Assembly (NCBI GenBank): GCA_001913845.2
Contig: MKGP02000018.1
Coordinates: forward strand, 52,454-116,453
Direction of reading: 5' to 3'
DNA length: 64,000 nt
Origin: Limnothrix sp. CACIAM 69d
GTDB taxonomy: Bacteria > Cyanobacteriota > Cyanobacteriia > CACIAM-69d
The position numbers and the translations under genes were made by a program. The notes beneath the pieces were generated by a model that worked only from the letters and a program-made list of their open reading frames with translations, was not told the DNA's origin and made no database searches. Every line of letters begins with the position of its first letter. The stretch's first letter is position 1. Positions 52,362 to 64,000 of the stretch are shown here, piece by piece.

Positions 52362-53108
52362 TTAACGCTGTGCCAACTGAAGCTCCCTAGAAAAGTTGAG
52401 TGCATCTAGAATTTCGATCTTCCAACGCTGAAACTCCAGGCTCGTGCGCGATCGAGGACGTGGCAAATCGATGCTGAACTCTCGATAAACCCGTCCAGGA
52501 CATTGCAAAACAATCACTCGATCGCTGAGTAGCACCGCCTCTTCAACATCATGGGTTACAAGTAACAAAGTTGGGCGATCCTCTTGCCAAAGATCTAGCA
52601 AATGATCTTGTTGCTTGAGGCGAGTAAATGCATCCAAGGCGCTAAATGGTTCATCTAGCAAAAGAATCGATGGACGAGTGACTAAAGCACGGGCGATCGC
52701 CACGCGCTGCGCCATCCCACCTGATAACTGTCGAGGGAGTGCATCCGCAAACTGGCATAAACCAACCCGTGCAATAGCATCAGTGGTCAGCTCATCACGA
52801 ACGGGAGGCGGTAATTTTGACAAGCCAAAGGCAATATTTTGACGAACCGTCAGCCAAGGCATTAAGCGCGGTTCCTGAAAGATCGTGCTCACCTTGAGAT
52901 GCGGTTTTTGGATCACCTCATCATCAATCAGAACCTGTCCCAGACTCGGGTGATCCAGACCGGCAATAATTCGCAGTAGAGTACTTTTGCCACAGCCACT
53001 AGCACCGACTAATCCAACAATTTCGCCCGGCTCTAGGGTCAAATCAATTCTGTCAATGGCAATGTAGCCATTTTTAAATTGTCTTCCAACTCCATCAATT
53101 TTTAGCAT
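52362..53108 (-). CDS. ssuB: Sulfonate ABC transporter ATP-binding protein
   Basis: The 248-residue ATPase has Walker A GASGCGKST at about 35-43, Q-loop TIFQEPRLMPW, signature LSGGMAQR and Walker B ILLLDEPFSALD, with the H-loop LLVTHDVEEAV. This is the nitrate/sulfonate/taurine subfamily. Its permease and binding protein lie just upstream on the same strand. By itself the family does not separate sulfonate from nitrate or taurine; the neighbouring SsuD-like monooxygenase decides for sulfonates. Confidence 0.9.
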   Translation of the reverse strand: MLKIDGVGRQFKNGYIAIDRIDLTLEPGEIVGLVGASGCGKSTLLRIIAGLDHPSLGQVLIDDEVIQKPHLKVSTIFQEPRLMPWLTVRQNIAFGLSKLPPPVRDELTTDAIARVGLCQFADALPRQLSGGMAQRVAIARALVTRPSILLLDEPFSALDAFTRLKQQDHLLDLWQEDRPTLLLVTHDVEEAVLLSDRVIVLQCPGRVYREFSIDLPRPRSRTSLEFQRWKIEILDALNFSRELQLAQR

Positions 53109-53256
53109 CTTGAATAGCCCTCATTCAAAGCAAATCATGTTCAGGTTCATCAATCTAACCGAGGCTCAAATGCATCCAAATTCGGAATTCTCCAGATTTC
53201 AAAAATTCCGCATTACAGTTTGACAATGCTTTATTCTGGCATTCTTGGAAAATGGT

Positions 53257-54114
53257 CTAAACAGATTGCTCACTTGATCCATAAACATCCTGCCAATGCA
53301 AAAGACGCTTACCAAAAATCAGAAGAATCAAATCTGTGGCCTTCCCAATGATTGCGAATAGCAAGATGCTGCCCAAAATAATTGAGGGCCTCCCGGTGGC
53401 CTGTCCATCAACCAACAAAAACCCCAATCCTTGGCTGGCACCCATAATCTCGGCAGCAACCACAAACATCCATCCCAATCCCAGTCCACTTCGTAACCCA
53501 ACTAAATAAGCCGGTAGCGTGGCTGGAATAAAAACGCGCACAATGGATTCCCAATCGCTTAATCGATATACCTTGCCAACCTCAACCAGCTTGCGATCGA
53601 CCTCTCGAACTCCCGTCATTAGATTGAGATAAACCGGAAAAAAGACTCCCACTGCAATCAGGGCTATTTTTGAAGGCTCCTGAATACCTAGCCAAAGGAT
53701 AAACAAAGGAACCCAAGCCAGGGATGGAATACTCCGCAGTGCCTGCAAGAGGGGATCGCACAATTGGTGAAAAAATCGGAAGTACCCTGTCAGAGCGCCG
53801 ATAACAGTTGCGAAACCACCACCAATCAAAAAACCCAAAAGCACTCTGTAAAGCGTGATGCCAATATGCCCAAACAGTTGACCATCAACGGTCAGTTGCC
53901 AAAGTGTTAGCAAAACGACCGATGGTGCAGGCATCAAGTTCTCTGGGAAGATGCTGAGTCGCGAAAGGATTTCCCAAGTCAGTAGTAGAGCTACTGGCAA
54001 AATTCCTCCTTGGAAGATGGATGAATCCCGCCAACGAATTTTCTGATTGGGCCGCAGTCGTCTAATTTCAGATTGCCGTTTGATGGTGGTGGTCACTGTT
54101 CTGACAAGCCTCAA
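53257..54114 (-). CDS. ssuC: Sulfonate ABC transporter permease
   Basis: A 285-residue inner-membrane permease with about six helices and the BPD-type cytoplasmic loop (ALRSIPSLAWVPLFILWLG, then AATLPAYLVGLRSGLGLGWM-like region), which couples to SsuB. It resembles SsuC/TauC. The start is uncertain: the long frame opens with TTG at 54114, and a GTG at 54096 is in frame. The N-terminal 30 residues are very basic. Confidence 0.9.
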   Translation of the reverse strand: MRLVRTVTTTIKRQSEIRRLRPNQKIRWRDSSIFQGGILPVALLLTWEILSRLSIFPENLMPAPSVVLLTLWQLTVDGQLFGHIGITLYRVLLGFLIGGGFATVIGALTGYFRFFHQLCDPLLQALRSIPSLAWVPLFILWLGIQEPSKIALIAVGVFFPVYLNLMTGVREVDRKLVEVGKVYRLSDWESIVRVFIPATLPAYLVGLRSGLGLGWMFVVAAEIMGASQGLGFLLVDGQATGRPSIILGSILLFAIIGKATDLILLIFGKRLLHWQDVYGSSEQSV

Positions 54115-54227
54115 CTAGGTTCATATTTCCGGATTTGCCTGACCAGTCTGGTTTCAGAGTTGACTTGCCTGCCGCTGTTAATGGATTACTCAGCAGCTCA
54201 GTCAAGCCAACTCTCGGAATCAGTCAA

Positions 54228-55247
54228 TTACTTTTTGACAATCTGATCAATGTACTGGGGATCAATGAGGCTATCTACAACCTGATTGACATTGACCGAC
54301 TCTGGAATAATGCCACTTTTCTTGAGGACACTCCCCGCTGCCACAATGGCATTTTTCTGTTGCCCACCAATGGCTGAATTTGAAAGGTCAGTTCGCTCCA
54401 GTTGCTTGGCAGCCACAGCAGGACTCAGCTTGGATTCCTTGACAAGAACCGCTTTCAATTCTTCCGGATTTTCCTGTGCCCATTGCCGCCCTTTTTCGTA
54501 GACTTGAAGCACACGTTCAACCAATTGCGGATAGCGTTGTGCAAATTCCTCCCGAACATTCAGCACGCCATAGCTATTGAATTCAGGATTGCGGGAAAAC
54601 AAACGAGCGCCACTTTCCAATTCGGCTTTTGCCATATGTGGGTCTAGGCCGGCCCAAGCATCAACGTCACCCTTTTCAAGCGCAGCACGACCATCTGCGT
54701 GTTGCAGCGGGATGATTGTCACGTCTTTATCACTCAGTCCCACTTGATCCAGGGAGCGCAGCAGGAAAATGAAGGCATCAGTGCCTCGGGTTGCAGCAAC
54801 CTTCTTGCCTTTGAGATCCGAAACACTTTGAATTGATGACTTGCCCTTGGTGACCAATGCCACCCACTCGGGCTTGGAATAGGTATAGATTGACTTGATG
54901 GGATTACCATTCGCTTTCCCAATTAGGGCAGAAGCTCCAGCCGTTGAACCAAAGTCCAAGCTACGAGCATTCAAGAACTCCAAGGCTTTGTTACTGCCTT
55001 GACTTAAAACCCATTCAACTTGGATTTTATCTTTCGCAAATTCCGATTCAACCCAGCCCTTTTCTTTCAAAACAAGGCTCACAGGATTGTAATAGGCGTA
55101 ATCTAATCGAATGGATTTGGGCAAGTCCGTTTTGGTTGCATTGCTGCATCCCACGGAAACGATGAAAACCAGGGCAAGACTTAGCAACCATTTAGGAAGC
55201 TTGAAGGTTTTGGCAATGAAACGAACAATTCTACTTTGACTATTCAT
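54228..55247 (-). CDS. ssuA: Sulfonate-binding lipoprotein
   Basis: From the ATG at 55247, with AGGAG 7 bp upstream, the protein has 339 residues. A signal peptide ends in the lipobox VSVGC with Cys34, so it is a lipid-anchored periplasmic binding protein. The NMT1/SsuA fold is indicated by IRLDYAYYNPVSLVLKEKGWVE, GSTAGASALIG and DAWAGLDPHMA. It delivers aliphatic sulfonates to SsuCB. A 16-bp sequence is duplicated in tandem just upstream. Confidence 0.92.
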   Translation of the reverse strand: MNSQSRIVRFIAKTFKLPKWLLSLALVFIVSVGCSNATKTDLPKSIRLDYAYYNPVSLVLKEKGWVESEFAKDKIQVEWVLSQGSNKALEFLNARSLDFGSTAGASALIGKANGNPIKSIYTYSKPEWVALVTKGKSSIQSVSDLKGKKVAATRGTDAFIFLLRSLDQVGLSDKDVTIIPLQHADGRAALEKGDVDAWAGLDPHMAKAELESGARLFSRNPEFNSYGVLNVREEFAQRYPQLVERVLQVYEKGRQWAQENPEELKAVLVKESKLSPAVAAKQLERTDLSNSAIGGQQKNAIVAAGSVLKKSGIIPESVNVNQVVDSLIDPQYIDQIVKK

Positions 55248-55263
55248 ACTCAGCTCCTGGCCA

Positions 55264-55295
55264 TATTGAGGACTTGATGGATTGAGGACTTGATG
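55264..55295. repeat. Tandem duplication of a 16-bp unit upstream of ssuA
   Basis: ATTGAGGACTTGATGG occurs twice back to back between ssuD and ssuA, starting 17 bp before the ssuA start codon. Confidence 0.9.
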
Positions 55296-55365
55296 GATTG
55301 ACAATGTTGGTTAAGCGGCGATGACGATTTCTTGCTGGAATTCCTAGTGCTTGCCAGCGGATGAA

Positions 55366-56535
55366 CTAAACCGATACTGATTGGGGCGCGGGCAAATGAT
55401 CGCGCAAGCTCTGGGCTGAGGCATCGCCAAAGGGGCCAAACATCAGGGGGTTGACTAGATGTTGGGTGGATTGTTGCTCAACGGGAGCCAGAGGGAGTCG
55501 AGGTAGTAACAACTCCGCTGTGCGATAGGCCTCTTCCAAGTGGGGGTAACCCGAGAGAATGAAGGAATCAATGCCCAAGTCCGCATATTCCTGTAAGCGC
55601 TCAGCAACGGTTTCGGGATCGCCGACCAACGCTGTTCCAGCTCCGCCGCGCACTAGGCCAACGCCCGCCCAGAGGTTGGGAGAAATTTCCAGGGACTCTC
55701 GACTGCCGTGATTGAGATGGGTCATGCGACGTTGGCCCTCAGAATCCATGCGAGCAAAATCTGCCTGTGCACGAGCCACTGCTGACTCGTCCACGTAACG
55801 CAGTAGGTCTTCTGCGGCTGCCCAGGCTTCGGATATTGTTTCTCGCACCACCACATGCAGCCGAATTCCAAACCGGATCGATCGCCCTTGGGATTCGGCC
55901 TGTTGTCGAACATCGGCAATTTTTTGAGCGACGGCGGCTGGTGGTTCGCCCCAAGTCAGATAGGTGTCTGCGTGTTTGGCTGCGACCCGGTGCGCGGCAG
56001 TTGATGAGCCGCCAAACCATAGGGGCGGATAAGGTGTCTGAAGGGGTGGGAAAACTTGCTGCCCACCGCGCACATCAATGTGGCGACCTGTGAAGTTCAC
56101 GGTTTCCTGAAGCAGCAGCTTGCGCCAAACCGTCAGAAACTCGTCAGTTAGGGCGTAGCGATCGTCGTGGGCTAAGTGCAGACCATCGCCTGCTAATTCC
56201 ACCGGGTCACCACCGGTCACCACATTGATCAGCAGTCGCCCCCCGGAGAGGCGATCGAACGTGGCGGCCATGCGTGCTGCCACACCCGGCATTGTGAGTC
56301 CGGGTCGCACGGCGACCAAAAATTTCATTCTCTGCGTTACGGCGATGAGTGCCGAGGCAACAACCCATGCGTCTTCGCAAGCCCGCCCTGTGGGTAATAG
56401 TGCTCCCGAAAACGGTAGGGCATCGATCGCCTGAGCAAGCTGTTTGAGATAGGCGAAATCTGAAGGACGACCGCCAATATTCGTCCCCAAGTAGCGTCCA
56501 TCACCATAGGTTGGAATAAACCAAAGGACATTCAC
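55366..56535 (-). CDS. ssuD: FMNH2-dependent alkanesulfonate monooxygenase
   Basis: SsuD splits C1-C14 alkanesulfonates into the aldehyde and sulfite with FMNH2 and oxygen, releasing sulfur for growth. The 389-residue sequence is a luciferase-like TIM barrel: [19 protein letters not shown] at the start, [38 protein letters not shown], and [31 protein letters not shown]. Length matches the family. It is the first gene of ssuD-ssuA-ssuC-ssuB, all on the minus strand. The flavin reductase SsuE is not seen, so another reductase must supply FMNH2. Confidence 0.93.
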   Translation of the reverse strand: MNVLWFIPTYGDGRYLGTNIGGRPSDFAYLKQLAQAIDALPFSGALLPTGRACEDAWVVASALIAVTQRMKFLVAVRPGLTMPGVAARMAATFDRLSGGRLLINVVTGGDPVELAGDGLHLAHDDRYALTDEFLTVWRKLLLQETVNFTGRHIDVRGGQQVFPPLQTPYPPLWFGGSSTAAHRVAAKHADTYLTWGEPPAAVAQKIADVRQQAESQGRSIRFGIRLHVVVRETISEAWAAAEDLLRYVDESAVARAQADFARMDSEGQRRMTHLNHGSRESLEISPNLWAGVGLVRGGAGTALVGDPETVAERLQEYADLGIDSFILSGYPHLEEAYRTAELLLPRLPLAPVEQQSTQHLVNPLMFGPFGDASAQSLRDHLPAPQSVSV

Positions 56536-57340
56536 AGTTGGCTACTCACGTTCAATCAAAAGGTGGGGATGAGGCCAGAATGCAAACGCTTTTGAGCTTT
56601 AAAAGCGTGCATTTCGTGGCTGGTTTAATTGGCGGCTCCAGTTGAATGGGGCTGACCGATATGGCTGGCCCATATGCTTGGTCTATGCATATGAATTGAA
56701 GCCATGTTTTGCAAAATACGATATTCAGATCGGAATACCGTATTTTCTCGAAAAAATATTACACAGATCTCAAGAATTATGCAAGTTCAGTTTTGAATAT
56801 TCCCCTCAATCGATCGAACAAGCGTCGAGTGAAGGCCTGAAAAATCGGAATTTTATTCTCGGTGTCAAATCGCTGCTTGTCTTGCCTAGTAAGGCTTTCG
56901 CGACTGTATTTGAACTAAAAAACTCTCGTGCTTTGTATTTTTCTGCAGTGGTCTAGGCGCTTTCACGTTTCGATCGGCATAGTCGCGAATGCATCACTCG
57001 TCTTTAAATTAATTGCCCGTTTTTGTCTAGTATTTCAAGATACAAAAACCATCTTTCCACGGATATTCTGATTCGTATCGACTCCGGAGTAACCGTCGTC
57101 AGTGTCGTTGCAATCGAACTAGGCGTAGCCAACACCTTCCCAAAGACATTGCGCCATTGAGCCTGTGGGCAAGGGACAACTGACCTGTGAGGATCGAGAG
57201 TTTGCCGCGATGAGTCAGCACAAAACAGTCAGCCAACAGCCAGCCAGCGGCACTGATCGTTGGCAAAGCTAGGCAACCAGCGGGGCTAGTCAACCAAAAA
57301 CAACGCGTATGACGAGGTGAAGATTCAGTTTAAGAACGCA
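56536..57340. other. Intergenic region upstream of the ssu cluster
   Basis: About 800 bp without a convincing gene; AT-rich from 56690 to 57080. It should contain the ssu promoter. A 7-bp inverted repeat CATATGC...GCATATG lies at 56671-56693. The 104-codon frame at 56642-56956 is not convincing. Confidence 0.5.
56671..56693. promoter_or_regulatory. Inverted repeat upstream of ssuD, candidate operator
   Basis: CATATGC and GCATATG are separated by 9 bp, 136 bp upstream of the ssuD start. The form fits a LysR-type site, which often controls sulfonate genes. The link is inference. Confidence 0.35.
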
Positions 57341-58135
57341 TCAAAAAAAGCTGCGGTTGCGTTGCAACTGCTGGGGAAACGGCAAACTTCGAGACTCATG
57401 AAAATCCGTTTGGACTTTAGCCGTTAACCGGCGAGACACCTGGCGGACAATTTGCCCCAGCAGTCGATCGCCCGTTCTTTGAATCAATCCTTGGGGCAAA
57501 ACCCGAATAAAGCGCGGAAACCACACATCCACATTCAAATCCAGCGTCCAAGTGACGTGGGTGTTCACGGGTTGCTCGGCCGCTTCGTCGGGATTGTCCA
57601 CCGCCACCAGTTTCATGGCGGCCTGGAAGTCTACGGCGTAGCCCGGTGGGTCATAGTCGGGCACGGGTACGGTGCGGATCCCATAAACGCCCTGTTCCGG
57701 CGGCAGGAGTTCGAGGCCCACTTTCGGTTCCACGTAATAGTCAAATGCGCCAAAGTGCCCGATCGTGATGGCATAGCTGTTTTGGTCGATCGGGTTGACC
57801 TGCATTGGATGAGCACAGCGGTGGAACCACTCCTGATGCCCATCGAGGTAGTTGGCGAAGGTTTCCGGGTCGGCCGCGATTTCCATATAGTCCTCAAAGC
57901 GGTTATAGAACCGCATGGGCCCATCGCTGTCATCCTCGGCATCGGAGTCCGGTTGGGCGTTTTGAGCACCCTTCTGAGCGTCATTCTGGAAACCGTCTTG
58001 ATTGCCACTCTGAACGGTCTGTTGCGCATTGTGAGTATTGATTGACGGGTCTTGCGCCTCAAGGGCCGCATCCTCCGATCGCCCCTCGTTGGGATCGGAT
58101 TCCGGTGACCAGTCAGGGGTAGAACGCATAGCCAT
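57341..58135 (-). CDS. DUF1997 family protein
   Basis: 264 residues. The first 80 are acidic and disordered (rich in Ser, Asp, Gln and Asn). The rest matches the DUF1997 family of cyanobacteria and plastids: RFEDYMEIAADPETFANYLDG, HFGAFDYYVEPKVGLELLPP, and LNVDVWFPRFIRVLP near the end. No function is assigned. The fold resembles lipid-binding START-like proteins. A Met two codons later is an alternative start. Confidence 0.82.
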   Translation of the reverse strand: MAMRSTPDWSPESDPNEGRSEDAALEAQDPSINTHNAQQTVQSGNQDGFQNDAQKGAQNAQPDSDAEDDSDGPMRFYNRFEDYMEIAADPETFANYLDGHQEWFHRCAHPMQVNPIDQNSYAITIGHFGAFDYYVEPKVGLELLPPEQGVYGIRTVPVPDYDPPGYAVDFQAAMKLVAVDNPDEAAEQPVNTHVTWTLDLNVDVWFPRFIRVLPQGLIQRTGDRLLGQIVRQVSRRLTAKVQTDFHESRSLPFPQQLQRNRSFF

Positions 58136-58188
58136 GCAACATCAACACCTTGGAGACTATAGCCTGCTCGATCGCCCAACGTCCTGGC

Positions 58189-59124
58189 CTAGGGAACCAA
58201 TTTGCCCCAGGTGGCTGGGCCCACCACCCCATCGGCCGCCAACCCTTGGGCTTTTTGGTAGGCCAGCACTGCGCTAACCGTTGCGTCGCTATATAACCCC
58301 GTGGGTGGAACACTCAATCGGAATTGCAAATAGCGCACCGCCGGGCCGTAGCCGTGATTGGGTCGCAACACAACGCGATCGACCGTGATCGACGTGATCG
58401 CTTCCCACATGGCGCGATTGCTGGCTTCCGTTTCCGCAGGCGAAATGGCAAAGATGGTTTTGAGGCGTTGTTTCGCCTGGTTGGTTTGGGGCCCCAGCTT
58501 GCCATCGGCGGCCAAGGGCTGGCCCGTGGGTGTGGCGTAAACCTGCAACCGGTTAAGGGCCTGCTGCAATTTCACAATTTCTGGGTCGCTGGGGGCTGGG
58601 GGCGGCGTAGTGGCCGTTTGGCCGCCGGTCACGCCCGCCACAATCGCCCGCGCCATCTGGTCTGGATCAAACCGCTTCATATCATCGGCGGAGTCCACAA
58701 AGCAGCATTCCACCAAAATGCTGGGCATATCCGTATGGGCGAGCACATAAAAATTGCCCTCTTTGATGCCACGGTTGACATAGCCCAGCTTCAGAATTTC
58801 CGTGAGCACGGGTTGGGCAAATTTCTTCCCGGAATTGCTGGCGTACCAAACTTCAGAGCCGCTGGTGCGGCCGTTGTAGCTGTTGAAGTGGATGGAGACG
58901 AATAAATCCACATTGTTGGCATTGGCGGTGGAACAACGCTTGGAAAGCGAGTCCATGACGCTGGAGGCACTTTTGGGGGTGCAGTTCACCACCTGATGAC
59001 CCAAGGCTTGCAGTTGGCTGATCACCCTTGTGCCGACGGCGATCGTGAGGTCGTCCTCTTTTTTGATGCCCACTGCGCCAGTGTCGGGGGCCGCGTTGTG
59101 GCCCATGTCAATGCCATATTTCAT
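58189..59124 (-). CDS. N-acetylmuramoyl-L-alanine amidase (Amidase_3) with peptidoglycan-binding domains
   Basis: 311 residues. The amidase domain fills residues 1-165 with zinc ligands H9 (DMGHN), E23 and H78 (VSIHFNS) and the catalytic E138 (SILVECCF). Two peptidoglycan-binding-like segments follow: LQVYATPTGQPLAADGKLGPQT near 194-215, and LSVPPTGLYSDATVSAVLAYQKAQGLAADGVVGPATW at the end. There is no signal peptide: the catalytic motif starts at residue 4. This layout is common in phage-derived or cytoplasmically stored lysins. It may act in cell-wall turnover or lysis. Confidence 0.88.
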   Translation of the reverse strand: MKYGIDMGHNAAPDTGAVGIKKEDDLTIAVGTRVISQLQALGHQVVNCTPKSASSVMDSLSKRCSTANANNVDLFVSIHFNSYNGRTSGSEVWYASNSGKKFAQPVLTEILKLGYVNRGIKEGNFYVLAHTDMPSILVECCFVDSADDMKRFDPDQMARAIVAGVTGGQTATTPPPAPSDPEIVKLQQALNRLQVYATPTGQPLAADGKLGPQTNQAKQRLKTIFAISPAETEASNRAMWEAITSITVDRVVLRPNHGYGPAVRYLQFRLSVPPTGLYSDATVSAVLAYQKAQGLAADGVVGPATWGKLVP

Positions 59125-59252
59125 TGAATCCAGTCTCCTCGGGTCTCTCAGGCTGCTAATCAGTTTAGCCGTTGCCTTGAGGGAGCGGCGACTGGGCGAT
59201 CGCCCCTAAAGTGGTTGTCTGTCGGAGATTCGATCGCCCCCAGGGTTCAACC

Positions 59253-62255
<3,003 letters not shown>

Positions 62256-62534
62256 GGGGGCAACCACCGCAACAAACGCCAGCAAATCGAAAATAGCGCT
62301 CTTTATCCTAGCGTTCGATCGGGGCGGGCGGCGGCGCAACGGCCAAGGGGCGTGTGCAAAATTGAACGATGGGAAGCGGGAGGCGTTGGCGCTGTCGCTG
62401 AAGCAGCTCAAGATTTTGGCTATTTTCCGGGCGATCGCCCTGAGGTGTGGGTGGCGTGTGAATCGGACAGTCAGTTACGGGATTCAGAACCAATCCCGTT
62501 GGTGGATCCAGTTCACGGCTATGTTTTGCGGGAG

Positions 62535-62813
62535 GTGAAACCGCATGTGGAGGATGCGTGGGATCCTCAGCTTATTTTTGATGAGGTTCGCGATCGGTAT
62601 CTTTGGCTAAATGTGGGCTGAGAGGGATCGAAGAGGACTTATTTCTGTGTGATTCATTTGGAGATTAAGGATGGCAAGGTTTGGCTTCAGCAAAATTCAA
62701 CGGATACTGACCCGGCTGAGACCTTGATTGAGTTAGGGGTTGAGCGATCGGATATTGTCCTGGGGTTGCAGCCGTCGTTCAAGCGTCCATTTACTCATTA
62801 TGGGGTGGCGTAG
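62535..62813 (+). pseudogene. xisI pseudogene with internal stop
   Basis: Translation in one frame gives QLIFDEVRDRYLWLNVG, stop, EGSKRTYFCVIHLEIKDGKVWLQQ, then LIELGVERSDIVLGLQPSFKRPFTHYGVA and the terminal stop. This is the XisI sequence in full, with a TGA at 62619-62621 where XisI has tryptophan (VGW). A TGG-to-TGA point change would explain it. No xisH is seen upstream. The exact start is unclear; a GTG at 62535 is used. Confidence 0.85.
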
Positions 62814-62924
62814 TTATGAATTTCCTGAGACATGAGCGATCGAAAGAGTTGCATGAACTAAAATGAAATCTGAAATGAGATCTGATTGCTGAAGCTGTAA
62901 CCAGAAAAGTCAAGGACTGAAGCC

Positions 62925-63371
62925 ATGCCTAAACAAAAGAAATATTTGTGGGTTCACTCCCCGTCCAAACACAACAAACCCAAAGTCCCCGAAGCCGAAA
63001 AACAAGCCATTACCCAGCAGGTACAATCCCTAATTGACACTGACCTAGCCCCCCGTTACCTCCACCAAGACCAACACACCTACTTCCAGATCGAAAGCCT
63101 CTTCACCAAATGGCATCGTAGCTTTATTTATTTCTGCTACACCTGCCGCCTGAAAGATTCTGAAACCGTTGAAGCCGCGCTCGCAGAATTCAAAGATAAC
63201 GTGATCAGAGAGGCGATCGAAGAGCGATTCACCCGCCTCGAATACGTCGCCCCCGATCAATTTAACCTCGCCTACTTCCGCCACACCGGCAAGTGGTGGA
63301 CAACCCACGAAAACATCACCCTCGAAGCCGCCCTCACCACCATTCGCGAATACGAAATCTATCACCCCTAA
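62925..63371 (+). CDS. DUF3024-like hypothetical protein
   Basis: 148 residues: a Lys/Pro-rich start (HSPSKHNKPKVPEAEKQAITQQV), the core FQIESLFTKWHRSFIYFCYTCRL, and the end ERFTRLEYVAPDQFNLAYFRHTGKWW. This resembles a family of unknown function (DUF3024) known from cyanobacteria. The family call is from memory and not certain. It lies in decaying accessory DNA, 3 bp before a broken nucleotidyltransferase, but itself looks intact. Confidence 0.6.
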   Translation: MPKQKKYLWVHSPSKHNKPKVPEAEKQAITQQVQSLIDTDLAPRYLHQDQHTYFQIESLFTKWHRSFIYFCYTCRLKDSETVEAALAEFKDNVIREAIEERFTRLEYVAPDQFNLAYFRHTGKWWTTHENITLEAALTTIREYEIYHP

Positions 63372-63374
63372 TTC

Positions 63375-63691
63375 ATGATCCAACACACCCAAGCCCTCAC
63401 CGTCGAAACCATCCTCCAAACCCTACGCCAACTCTTCCCCAAACTCCAACAACAATACAACATCAAAAAACTCGGTGGCTTGGTTACGACTATAGGAACC
63501 AAGCCACCGGAGATAGCGACATTGATCTACTCATCGAACTCGATCCCGACATCACCTTCGGACTCATCACCTTTTGTCACATCGAAAACACCCTAACCGA
63601 AAAATTCGGCAAAAAAATTGATCTTGTGATTGCCGAAAATCTCAAGCCCAGCCTGAAAGAAAATATTTTAGGCGACGTAATTTATTTATGA
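63375..63691 (+). pseudogene. Frameshifted minimal nucleotidyltransferase
   Basis: The first part (MIQHTQALTVETILQTLRQLFPKLQQQYNIKKLG) and the last part (RNQATGDSDIDLLIELDPDITF through ENILGDVIYL) belong to one MNT-type protein, but they lie in different frames. The break falls at about 63475-63510, exactly in the GSxAR nucleotide-binding motif, which is lost. Its last bases overlap the ATG of a HEPN remnant, the standard order of MNT-HEPN toxin-antitoxin pairs. Confidence 0.85.
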
Positions 63692-63765
63692 CTCTCAGAA
63701 AAATCAGAAACTTTCTCAACGATATGATTTTCTCGATCATTGAGTACAATAACAGCACTTGGTAA
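63688..63765 (+). pseudogene. Truncated HEPN (DUF86-like) toxin remnant
   Basis: The ATG overlaps the MNT stop (ATGA). The 25 codons MTLRKIRNFLNDMIFSIIEY... match the start of DUF86-type HEPN RNases, and then a stop follows after NNSTW. No more HEPN sequence is found downstream. The IS at the window edge probably cut the gene. Confidence 0.65.
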
Positions 63766-63912
63766 GCCAGTTTCCCAGGCACTGTAAATCCACTAATCGG
63801 GCTGCCAGTCTAGTTAATTGTTCCAACACCTCTATGGTTTCTGTTCTAAATTTGAGAGCTTCAAGTAGATAATGTTATGGCAGAATGGGGTGAGTCGCTG
63901 TTCAGCTTGGCC

Positions 63913-64000
63913 ATGACAATGCACTGTCCCCATTGTGATTCTCAAAACATCATTAAGAGTGGTTTAGTCAAAGGTCGTCAACGATTTAAGTGCAAAGACT
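63913..64000 (+). mobile_element. Start of a transposase gene (IS1-like, zinc-ribbon), cut by window end
   Basis: Translation from ATG 63913 gives MTMHCPHCDSQNIIKSGLV followed by KGRQRFKCKD, cut by the window edge. The CxxC...CxxC-type ribbon start fits InsA-like N-termini of IS1-family and related transposases. The upstream end of the IS lies between 63763 and 63910, but no terminal repeat can be fixed without the other end. Confidence 0.7.

Noticed and set aside
56642..56956. 104-codon plus-strand frame in the AT-rich gap upstream of ssuD
   Set aside because: No ribosome binding site, no family resemblance and uneven composition; treated as non-coding.

Overview
The window is chromosomal DNA from a cyanobacterium. 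It carries petC-petA (cytochrome b6f), psbK (photosystem II), two Tic22-like proteins, XisH/XisI and several families found almost only in cyanobacteria (DUF3370, DUF4912, DUF1997, NrtS). The octamer GCGATCGC (HIP1) is very frequent. Nothing seen fixes the genus. There are no rRNA or tRNA genes, no CRISPR array and no prophage block. One IS starts at the right edge.

Layout. 0-4.5 kb: petC-petA with a terminator, then two tandem Tic22-like genes on the minus strand and a small exported protein. 4.5-7.1 kb: mostly non-coding, with a MITE-like element, two terminators and one membrane protein. 7.1-14.1 kb: DICT/degenerate HD-GYP protein, pentapeptide-repeat protein, murF, DUF2752, rpsU, an EamA transporter and a coiled-coil membrane protein. 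14.2-19.9 kb: an accessory, defence-island-like block with a RelE-type toxin-antitoxin pair between direct repeats, two overlapping genes for membrane-anchored P-loop ATPases (one with a long Gly/Val/Ala tetrapeptide repeat), xisH-xisI and a solitary minimal nucleotidyltransferase. 20-31 kb: housekeeping genes (ABC-F, glcD-like, HtrA protease, NrtS, phasin, glmU, psbK). 31-38.5 kb: DUF4912 protein, Cache/HAMP histidine kinase, an epimerase and a Kef-type antiporter.

38.7-45.3 kb is a respiratory unit: ctaC-ctaD-ctaE for an aa3-type cytochrome c oxidase on the minus strand, with the heme A biosynthesis genes ctaA and ctaB divergent on the plus strand. Subunit I carries the YS motif of the A2 subtype. 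45.3-50.7 kb: MBOAT acyltransferase, DUF3370 protein and a CmpX-like channel. 51-56.5 kb: a minus-strand sulfonate cluster in the order ssuD, ssuA, ssuC, ssuB and a flavin-dependent acyl-CoA-dehydrogenase-fold oxidoreductase. It has fewer HIP1 sites than its surroundings and probably serves sulfur scavenging. 57.3-62.3 kb: DUF1997, an amidase and uvrA. 62.5-64 kb is decaying accessory DNA: a xisI pseudogene, a DUF3024-like gene, a frameshifted nucleotidyltransferase followed by a truncated HEPN gene, and the start of an IS.

The most original signal is a family of small repeats. Two MITE-like elements of about 133 and 159 bp share terminal inverted repeats and a central palindrome with consensus CAAGGGGCTTAAGCCCCTTG. 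That palindrome also occurs alone in six other intergenic spots, including between ctaD and ctaE. One copy carries a paired change that keeps the palindrome perfect.
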